Shown one piece after another: positions 6,618 to 11,556 of a DNA stretch of 11,556 nt. Source of the DNA: an uncultured Porphyromonadaceae bacterium (lineage in GTDB: Bacteria > Bacteroidota > Bacteroidia > Bacteroidales > Muribaculaceae); NCBI GenBank assembly GCA_900548705.1, contig URLF01000080.1, forward strand, positions 1 through 11,556, written 5' to 3'. The notes beneath the pieces were generated by a model. It did not search any database and was not told the origin of the DNA. It saw only the letters and a list, made by a program, of their open reading frames with translations. Both the position numbers and the translations under genes were made by a program. Each line of letters begins with the position of its first letter. The stretch's first letter is position 1.

Positions 6618-8057
6618 ATGAATTTATCGGAGAAACTGCATAAAAAGGTATTCAGTCAGGTAGGGCAGGCCGCCGACCGTCTTGGCCGCGAATGTTATGT
6701 TGTCGGGGGATATGTCCGCGACCTTTTGCTCGGACGTCCATCCAAGGATATTGATTTCGTCACGGTCGGAAGCGGCATCGAGGTGGCCCGGGAGGTTGCC
6801 CGCGAAATCAAGGGGAGCCATCTGAGCGTGTTCAAGAATTTCGGCACCGCCCAGGTCAAGTCACGCTGGGTGGAGCTGGAGTTTGTCGGTGCGCGTAAGG
6901 AGTCATACCATCGCGAGTCGCGCAAGCCGATTGTGGAGGATGGCACCCTTGACGATGACCTTGCCAGGCGCGATTTCACCATAAACGCGATGGCGGCATG
7001 TGTCAACGCCGACCGTTTCGGTGAGGTGATTGACCGTTATAACGGTCTGGAAGACCTGCAGGCGGGACTTATCCGGACACCTCTCGACCCTGACATCACT
7101 TTCTCTGACGACCCACTGAGAATGATGAGGGCGATACGCTTCGCCACACAGCTCGATTTCCGCATCGTGGATGAGACATTCAGCGCGATAAGCCGCAATG
7201 CCTCACGCATCAAGATTATCTCCCGCGAGAGGGTGATGGATGAGCTGATGAAGATAATGAAGTCGCCGCGTCCCTCGCTCGGATGGATTCTGCTTATGAA
7301 ATCCGGCCTTCTCAAATTCATTTTCCCTGAGCTGCAGGCGATGAAGGGGGTGGAGATTGTCGAGGGTATCGGCCATAAGGATAACTTCTACCATACGTTG
7401 GCGGTGCTTGACAATGTCGCTGAGAAGTCAGACAATGTGTGGCTCCGCTGGGCGGCCCTGCTCCATGACATCGCCAAGCCGGTCACGAAGCGGTTCGACC
7501 CGAAGCTGGGGTGGACTTTCCATGGCCACAACGCCGTCGGGGCGAAGATGGTGCCGCGCATATTCCGTCAGATGAAGTTCCCGATGAACGACAAGATGAA
7601 GTATGTCCAGAAGATGGTCGAGCTTCATATGCGTCCCATCGCACTGGTCGAGGAGGAGGTGACCGACTCGGCGGTGCGCCGTCTGCTCTTCGATGCCGGG
7701 GATGATGTGGATGACCTGATGCTGCTCTGCGCCGCCGACATCACATCGAAGAACGCCGACAAGGTGGCGCGTTACCGCGAGAACTACGAGCTGGTGAAGC
7801 AGAAGATGGTGGAGCTTGAGGAGCGCGACCGGATACGCAACTTCCAGCCCCCGGTAGACGGCATCGAGATAATGCAGACATTCGGCCTGGGACAGTGTCG
7901 CGAGGTGGGGATGATAAAGGAGCGGATTAAAAACGCAATCCTCGACGGGGAGATTCCCAACGAGACCTCAGCAGCGCGTGAGCTGATGCTCTCATACGCG
8001 GCCTCGGCATTGGGGCTTGTCCCGGTAGATGCCGCGGGGGAATCAGCCGATAAGTGA
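6618..8057 (+). CDS. cca: tRNA nucleotidyltransferase (CCA-adding enzyme) with HD domain
   Basis: This enzyme adds or repairs the 3' CCA end of tRNAs using CTP and ATP. The 479-residue product is a class II nucleotidyltransferase. It has the loop GGYVRD (30-35), the catalytic acidic pair in DIDF (Asp44, Asp46), RRDFTINAMA starting at 117, an RNA-binding neck (DDPLRMMRAIRFATQL), then an HD phosphohydrolase domain with LLHDIAKP (His283, Asp284) and HGHNAVGAK. A helical carboxy-terminal part ends in ETSAARELML. Family members with the HD domain may also have phosphatase or phosphodiesterase activity, though a poly(A) polymerase or A-adding role cannot be excluded from motifs alone. The stop codon lies inside the 3' end of the convergent helicase gene (15-base overlap), so there is no free space for a separate terminator. 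Confidence 0.94.
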   Translation: MNLSEKLHKKVFSQVGQAADRLGRECYVVGGYVRDLLLGRPSKDIDFVTVGSGIEVAREVAREIKGSHLSVFKNFGTAQVKSRWVELEFVGARKESYHRESRKPIVEDGTLDDDLARRDFTINAMAACVNADRFGEVIDRYNGLEDLQAGLIRTPLDPDITFSDDPLRMMRAIRFATQLDFRIVDETFSAISRNASRIKIISRERVMDELMKIMKSPRPSLGWILLMKSGLLKFIFPELQAMKGVEIVEGIGHKDNFYHTLAVLDNVAEKSDNVWLRWAALLHDIAKPVTKRFDPKLGWTFHGHNAVGAKMVPRIFRQMKFPMNDKMKYVQKMVELHMRPIALVEEEVTDSAVRRLLFDAGDDVDDLMLLCAADITSKNADKVARYRENYELVKQKMVELEERDRIRNFQPPVDGIEIMQTFGLGQCREVGMIKERIKNAILDGEIPNETSAARELMLSYAASALGLVPVDAAGESADK

Positions 8058-9377
8058 CAACCTCACGCGGGTATTCTTGATTTTATGGGGAGCGAGCCGC
8101 TCCAGCAACGACGCGCCGCCGGGTTCGAGCGGCGCGAGTGCTTCACGTGGCACGGCCACGAGCGATGAATGGTCGTCAAGGATGATTTTGCCGATTTGCC
8201 GGGCTGTAAGGCCACCTTTATGGATGAGGTAACCGACAATGTCGCCACGCGACAGTTTCTCCTTTTTCCCGGCGTTGATATAGATGGTCGCGATGTCAGA
8301 CCTGATGGGGTCTGACGAGACCGCACGGGGCTGAAATTCCCGCTGCCAGTCGACATATTCCGGGATGTTCTCCCCATCGGAGATGATTGAAAAGACGGTG
8401 CCGTCCGCTCCCATACGCGCGGTGCGGCCATTCCGGTGGGTCCAGCTCTCCATCGTCAGGGGGAGATGGTAATGAATCACATCCTGCACATTGTCGATGT
8501 CGAGTCCTCTGGCTCCGAGGTCGGTCGACACCAGTATCGGTGTCGTGCCGTTGTTGAGGAGGTCAATCGCGAGCTTGCGTTCACGCTGTTCCAGACCCCC
8601 GTGATACAGTCCGACAGGGAATCCCTTCTTTTTCAGGTCGTCATAGACCCGCTCGGCACTTTCGCGGTGGTTGACGAAAATCAGCACTTTGCCATTGTCG
8701 AGGCTTCGCAGGAGGGCTTCGAGAATGGGGAGCTTGTCACGTTCGGGGGAGTCCACTCTGACTGTCTGGAGCCTTCCGCCGGATGGTATGCCCCCGGAGA
8801 AGTCGAATGTCTCCGGCTTTCTGAGCCGGAGGAAGTCGGGCATCTCGGCCAAGGGGGTGGCCGAGGTGAGGATTACCAGCTCGGGACGGTTCATGCGCTT
8901 TACGATGCGCTTCATCTCGTCGTGGAAACCAAGTTCGAGCGACTTGTCATACTCGTCAAGCACGAGCGCCTTGACATCGGTCAGAGTGACGGTGCCGCGT
9001 TTGAGATGGTCGAGCAATCGTCCGGGAGTGGCCACGATGATGTCGGGCACCACCGAGAGGGAGTTGATTTCATCGGCCATCTGGTGTCCGCCGTAGAAAG
9101 CCACGGTCTTCAGACCGGCGGCCACGGGGCGGATGACATCGGCGATTTGTATCACCAACTCGCGGGAGGGAGCCATCACTACCGCCTGCACTTTCCCATC
9201 TGACGGCCCGAGGAACCGCAGCAGGCGCAGGGTGAAGGCGGCTGTCTTTCCTGAACCGGTAGGGGAGAGCAGCACTATCTCGCGGAGGTCGGTGGAGGCC
9301 ATCCGTTGCTGCATCTCATTGAGGACGGTTATGTTGTGGCGCTCACGCAGGCGCTCAAGTATAGTCTTGGTTTCCAT
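8043..9377 (-). CDS. DEAD-box RNA helicase, DbpA-like
   Basis: This is an ATP-dependent RNA helicase of 444 residues. The helicase core carries motif I SPTGSGKT (38-45), Ia APSREL (69-74), Ib TPGR (117-120), motif II as DEYD rather than DEAD (141-144), III SAT (172-174), V STDLGARGLDI (284-294) and VI HRNGRTARMG (314-323). The carboxy-terminal part (about 361-444: IYINAGKKEKLSRGDIVG, then RQIGKIILDD) resembles the DbpA RNA-binding domain, which in Escherichia coli DbpA targets 23S rRNA. A ribosome-assembly role is thus a reasonable inference, but the binding surface is not shown to be conserved. It is last in a three-gene - strand cluster, 23 bases after the Rieske-like lipoprotein gene, and its 3' end overlaps cca. 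Confidence 0.93.
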   Translation of the reverse strand: METKTILERLRERHNITVLNEMQQRMASTDLREIVLLSPTGSGKTAAFTLRLLRFLGPSDGKVQAVVMAPSRELVIQIADVIRPVAAGLKTVAFYGGHQMADEINSLSVVPDIIVATPGRLLDHLKRGTVTLTDVKALVLDEYDKSLELGFHDEMKRIVKRMNRPELVILTSATPLAEMPDFLRLRKPETFDFSGGIPSGGRLQTVRVDSPERDKLPILEALLRSLDNGKVLIFVNHRESAERVYDDLKKKGFPVGLYHGGLEQRERKLAIDLLNNGTTPILVSTDLGARGLDIDNVQDVIHYHLPLTMESWTHRNGRTARMGADGTVFSIISDGENIPEYVDWQREFQPRAVSSDPIRSDIATIYINAGKKEKLSRGDIVGYLIHKGGLTARQIGKIILDDHSSLVAVPREALAPLEPGGASLLERLAPHKIKNTRVRLSLIG

Positions 9378-9400
9378 AAAGTCAGTGTTTGCGGCCTGTG

Positions 9401-9922
9401 TCAGCGGGAGACCACCATGTACTCCCCGTTCATCCCCGGGCCGACATTGAAACGCCGCAGACCGCGTTTAAGTTCCCTCGCTTTCCCGGAAATAGGTGAA
9501 CCGTAGTTGTTGTAGACCGAGTAACGGCTACCGCATGAGGGGCAGTAAGCCTCGTTGGTCTCGGTGTCGATTTTGATTCTCACGTCGCGTTTCAGCTCGA
9601 CAGGGCAGGCCAGGTCGTAGGCGTATGGCGCGCCGCTGATGTCCCCCACGAGCAATATCCCCCCGAAGCCGGTGTAGGTCAGGGCGGTCCAGGGGAAATC
9701 GGCGGGGACACGGTAGGAGCCGTCGAGGATGAAATCCTTGTGGTCGAGTGCGCCGGGAGTCCCGTATTTGGCCCATTCGGCCTGGGTGTCGAAGCTCAAC
9801 CTCACATTGGTGGGGGGCACGCGGTCGAAGTCGACCTGCTCGCATGCCGACAGCAGTCCTATCGCGGTCGCGGCTGATGCCGCGGCCACGATGAAATGTC
9901 CGGTTTTGGAAGAGAGATTCAT
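9401..9922 (-). CDS. Lipoprotein with a Rieske-like domain lacking the usual His ligands
   Basis: The 173-residue product starts with a signal peptide whose lipobox LSAC puts the lipidated cysteine at 27. The carboxy-terminal half has the layout of a Rieske [2Fe-2S] domain: a first motif DLACPVE (Cys106) and a second CPSCGSRYS (Cys127, Cys130) followed by YGSPISGKA and LRRFNV. In classical Rieske proteins the motifs are CxH and CxxH-G-S-x-F. Here the histidine of the first is absent and that of the second is Cys, so a normal Rieske cluster is unlikely; zinc or another cluster, or a purely structural role, is possible. I recall similar CGS-type lipoproteins in Bacteroidales, so this may be a lineage-wide variant, not decay. 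It lies 11 bases after the SRPBCC gene and 23 before the helicase, probably in one transcript. Function unknown. Confidence 0.8.
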   Translation of the reverse strand: MNLSSKTGHFIVAAASAATAIGLLSACEQVDFDRVPPTNVRLSFDTQAEWAKYGTPGALDHKDFILDGSYRVPADFPWTALTYTGFGGILLVGDISGAPYAYDLACPVELKRDVRIKIDTETNEAYCPSCGSRYSVYNNYGSPISGKARELKRGLRRFNVGPGMNGEYMVVSR

Positions 9923-9933
9923 ATGTTTCTTTT

Positions 9934-10353
9934 TCAGATGCTCAGACCGGCGATGAGTTCGCCGAATTTGTCAGCCGCTTTCTGGAGCTGAGGGCCGATG
10001 ATGGGACGCACGATGGCGGGAATCTCCACGTCGATGCGGGTCTCGACATCGGCGGCTTCCTCCCCGGCGGGGGTGATGTCTACCTCCATGGTCAGAGGTA
10101 CGGGGGAAGACTCTGTGCCGAACACGATTTTTGAAGGCTCGACACGCTCCTTGATGACGAAAGCAATCTCACCCACCTGCGGAGTGACGATTTTCAGGGA
10201 GTTGGCGGTGAACTCCACGTCGCCGATCTGTTTGCGCTGCTCCTCGGGAAGTTCCTCCAGAGAGCTTTGCAGGCGGCTCATGTCGCTGAAACGGTCATAC
10301 AGGTCGCGGGCGCTGCGGTTGATTCTCGCGGGTTTGCTTTTATATGTTGCCAT
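9934..10353 (-). CDS. SRPBCC (START-like) family protein
   Basis: The 139-residue product has no signal peptide or membrane segment. It reads like a small SRPBCC-fold protein: MATYKSKPARINRSARDLYDRFSDM at the front (only the Y-x-S-x-x-x-x-I start and the LYDRFSDMS helix matter), then alternating strands (VEFTANSLKIV, GEIAFVIKERVE, PLTMEVDITPA, VETRIDVEIP), and a long final helix IGPQLQKAADKFGELIAGL. The fold usually forms a pocket for a hydrophobic ligand, but no ligand or reaction can be named. It follows pyrE by 81 bases, with a terminator between, and precedes the lipoprotein gene by 11. I recall an SRPBCC gene beside pyrE in other Bacteroidales, so the link with pyrimidine synthesis may be positional only. 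Confidence 0.75.
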   Translation of the reverse strand: MATYKSKPARINRSARDLYDRFSDMSRLQSSLEELPEEQRKQIGDVEFTANSLKIVTPQVGEIAFVIKERVEPSKIVFGTESSPVPLTMEVDITPAGEEAADVETRIDVEIPAIVRPIIGPQLQKAADKFGELIAGLSI

Positions 10354-10369
10354 GTGATTGTTTTAAGGT

Positions 10370-10402
10370 AAAACAAACGGGAGCGAACGGAGTTCGCCCC
10401 CG
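10370..10402 (-). terminator. Intrinsic terminator after pyrE
   Basis: Read on the - strand, a hairpin of eleven pairs (CGGG-G-GCGAAC with GTTCGC-U-CCCG, one G-U pair, three-base loop TCC) at 10402-10378 is followed by TTTGTTTTA. It sits 32 bases after the pyrE stop and before the SRPBCC gene, so pyrE is probably largely its own transcription unit, with some readthrough possible. I see no clear promoter between this hairpin and the SRPBCC start. Confidence 0.75.
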
Positions 10403-10434
10403 CAGTTGCCGGTTGCGGTTTATAGGGTCATTCT

Positions 10435-11082
10435 TTATTCCTCAGGACGGACGGGAGCCCAGTTGGCGGGATCCTCGCGCCATTCCTGGAGGGTCTTGAT
10501 ATCTTTCTTGCCGATGAAGCCGGTCTGGAGGGCCACGTCGAGCATCGCCTCATAGTTGGAGAGGGTCATCAGCTTGATGCCGGCCTCTTTGAAGGCTTTC
10601 TCTGCCACGGGGAAGCCGTAGGTGAACATCGCCACCATGCCGACCACCTCCGCGCCGGCCATACGGATGGCCTCGGCGGCCTTCAGCGAGCTTTTGCCGG
10701 TGGAGATGAGGTCTTCGATGACAATCACCTTCTGGCCCAGGGTCAGGTTACCCTCGATGAGGTTTTCCAGACCGTGGTCTTTGGGCGACGAGCGGACATA
10801 GACATAGGGAAGTCCGAGCATATCGGCGACAAGCGCACCCTGGGCGATAGCTCCGGTGGCAACACCGGCGATTGCGTCGGGCATACCGAATTCCTCCATT
10901 ATCAGACGGCAGATTTCGGTCTTGATGAATGTGCGGATATTGGGATACGACAAGGTCTTGCGATTGTCGGTGTATATGGGTGAGTTCCAGCCGGAAGCCC
11001 AGGTGAAAGGCATGTCGGGTTGGAGTTTGATAGCGCTGATTTTAAGCAGCTTCTCAGCCAGCATGTGCTCAAGCTTGTTCAT
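10435..11082 (-). CDS. pyrE: Orotate phosphoribosyltransferase
   Basis: PyrE joins orotate to PRPP to make orotidine 5'-monophosphate, the fifth step of pyrimidine synthesis, in the cytosol. The 215 residues match the usual length. Visible features are the amino-terminal LQPDMPFTWASGWNSPIY block, the dimer-loop residues around VRSSPKDHG (Arg97, Lys101, His103), and the PRPP-binding loop VIVIEDLISTGKSS (119-132, with Glu123 and Asp124). The start at 11082 agrees with the conserved amino terminus KLEHMLAEKLLKI. A Bacteroidota-type -7 box lies about 30 bases upstream, and an intrinsic terminator lies downstream. No other pyr genes are nearby. Confidence 0.96.
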   Translation of the reverse strand: MNKLEHMLAEKLLKISAIKLQPDMPFTWASGWNSPIYTDNRKTLSYPNIRTFIKTEICRLIMEEFGMPDAIAGVATGAIAQGALVADMLGLPYVYVRSSPKDHGLENLIEGNLTLGQKVIVIEDLISTGKSSLKAAEAIRMAGAEVVGMVAMFTYGFPVAEKAFKEAGIKLMTLSNYEAMLDVALQTGFIGKKDIKTLQEWREDPANWAPVRPEE

Positions 11083-11111
11083 CGGATAAATGTATGTATG
11101 GTTTACAGCCG

Positions 11112-11119
11112 CAAATTTA
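11112..11119 (-). promoter_or_regulatory. Bacteroidota-type -7 box for pyrE
   Basis: On the - strand this reads TAAATTTG, matching the Bacteroidota consensus TAnnTTTG, 29 bases before the pyrE start. A clear -33 TTTG box at the normal distance is not seen; a T-run lies directly upstream. It would give a leader of about 20-25 bases. Confidence 0.5.
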
Positions 11120-11205
11120 CAAAAAAAATCTCATACCCATAGAGACTCACCCCCATTTTCCATCTTTTTCCTGCCGTCGACAAAATCCGGAAAGTTCCCC
11201 CGGAC

Positions 11206-11219
11206 GATTCCGGAGGAAT
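11206..11219 (+). repeat. Palindromic unit 1 (GATTCCGGAGGAAT)
   Basis: First of four copies of a short palindrome with arms GATTCC/GGAATC around three bases. This copy has A instead of the final C. It is preceded by CCGGAC, and a similar CCGGC precedes unit 2. Confidence 0.75.
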
Positions 11220-11323
11220 AATCCCAATAAGACCAGAGCATATCGGTAAAATCATTTTCCATACGATACCGAAAGAAAAAAACCAACAAGGTCAGAGAAT
11301 CCGATGAAATCAGTTCCACCGGC

Positions 11324-11338
11324 GATTCCGGAGGAATC
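11324..11338 (+). repeat. Palindromic unit 2 (GATTCCGGAGGAATC)
   Basis: A perfect copy: six-base arms GATTCC and GGAATC around GGA, 118 bases from unit 1. Confidence 0.8.
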
Positions 11339-11425
11339 ATTTGTCTGAATAGCCGTGGGTTGGCGCGAGGAGAGGCCGGTAGGCCGACCCGAAGCGGTAA
11401 CCCACGGTAACGGTATGAAACGGCG

Positions 11426-11440
11426 GATTCCGGAGGAATC
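11426..11440 (+). repeat. Palindromic unit 3 (GATTCCGGAGGAATC)
   Basis: Identical to unit 2. It lies between the two 24-base inverted arms and mirrors unit 4 about the same centre (near 11458). Confidence 0.8.
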
Positions 11441-11475
11441 TTTCTTGATATCCCAATGATTCAGGTATCAAAAAA

Positions 11476-11490
11476 GATTCCTTCGGAATC
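11476..11490 (-). repeat. Palindromic unit 4, opposite orientation
   Basis: The + strand reads GATTCCTTCGGAATC, which is the reverse complement of units 2 and 3 except for one base in the three-base centre (TTC where TCC is expected). Orientation thus agrees with the inversion of the flanking 24-base arms. Confidence 0.75.
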
Positions 11491-11556
11491 CCATCTTTGA
11501 CGAAACGCAACCGTGGGTTACCGCTTCGGGTCGCCCTCAAGGGGCTCCCCTTCGCG

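Larger units (their letters stand above)
11385..11533. repeat. Large inverted repeat with perfect 24-base arms
   Basis: Arm 11385-11408 (begins CGACCCGAAGCGG) is the exact reverse complement of 11510-11533 (ends CGCTTCGGGTCG). Units 3 and 4 and TTGATA/TATCAA (11445-11450, 11466-11471) mirror each other around the same centre. Beyond the arms, 11361-11384 and 11534-11556 are also related as imperfect inverted copies, so two copies of an element of roughly 50 bases seem to face each other. A third piece, CCGTGGGTT at 11353-11361, pairs with 11399-11407. The outer limit of the right copy is beyond the window. Confidence 0.8.
11083..11556. other. Gene-free region rich in palindromic repeats
   Basis: These 474 bases upstream of pyrE hold no convincing gene. 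Short open frames exist on the - strand, but they run through the repeat units and have no recognisable protein content. The region holds the pyrE promoter at its left end, four GATTCC/GGAATC palindromes, a small TCGGTA/TACCGA hairpin (11243-11248 with 11267-11272), and a pair of inverted 24-base repeats running to the window edge. Confidence 0.7.

Noticed and set aside
8436..9203. Open frame on the + strand opposite the helicase, 255 codons
   Set aside because: It is antisense to all helicase motifs and its translation is low in recognisable features.
11206..11490. CRISPR-like array formed by the four 15-base units
   Set aside because: Units are too short, spacings are irregular (118, 102 and 50 bases), one unit is reversed, and no cas gene is present.
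11385..11533. Insertion sequence with terminal inverted repeats
   Set aside because: The interval between the arms is only about 100 bases and has no transposase, and no flanking target duplication is visible. A non-autonomous element remains possible and is reported as a repeat finding.
11131..11540. Two short - strand open frames (11131-11340 and 11337-11540)
   Set aside because: They run through the palindromic units (the first begins MIPPES from a repeat copy) and show no protein family features or ribosome binding site. They are better explained as translated repeat DNA.

Overview
The window looks like two different gut bacteria joined together. Bases 1 to about 2,270 read as a Firmicutes (Bacillota) genome, most like the Faecalibacterium group of Oscillospirales. 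The signs are a LysR-type effector domain fused to a tyrosine phosphatase, a textbook sigma-70 promoter (TTGACA, 17 bases, TAATAT), a strong AAGGAG ribosome binding site, and an RNase Y amino-terminal half of Firmicutes type. Bases from about 2,335 to the end read as Bacteroidota, most likely Bacteroidales of the Muribaculaceae kind. The signs are a Bacteroidota-type RNase Y carboxy-terminal half, ricT next to gldH, weak or absent Shine-Dalgarno sequences, and a TAnnTTTG-type -7 box before pyrE. The switch falls inside rny, in the nearly invariant KH-domain stretch, and keeps the reading frame. The simplest explanation is a metagenome assembly chimera anchored on a conserved sequence; real inter-phylum recombination is much less likely. 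The genus-level names are recalled family resemblance, not search results.

Layout, left to right. Bases 2-1273 hold the partial LysR/phosphatase gene (+). Bases 1274-1603 are a 330-base gap with a strong promoter, a structured leader and the rny ribosome binding site. Bases 1604-3175 are the chimeric rny (+). The + strand then carries ricT (3212-4783), gldH (4803-5306), an M24 peptidase (5379-6569) and the tRNA CCA-adding enzyme cca (6618-8057). The last four are closely spaced and probably co-transcribed. On the - strand, read from the right, are pyrE (11082-10435) with its own terminator, then a tight three-gene cluster: an SRPBCC protein (10353-9934), a Rieske-like lipoprotein (9922-9401) and a DbpA-like DEAD-box helicase (9377-8043). 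The helicase and cca converge and overlap by 15 bases.

The functions are mostly housekeeping: mRNA decay (RNase Y, perhaps with RicT), tRNA 3' end maturation, RNA remodelling, pyrimidine synthesis, peptide turnover and envelope lipoproteins. The least ordinary non-coding part is 11083-11556. It has no convincing gene but contains four copies of a GATTCC/GGAATC palindrome and a perfect 24-base inverted repeat, which look like a dispersed intergenic repeat family.

I found no CRISPR array, tRNA, rRNA, transposase, phage gene or toxin/defence cassette. I see no convincing undescribed multi-gene system. The most important result is the probable artificial join, which should be settled before any novelty is claimed for the order LysR/phosphatase - rny - ricT.
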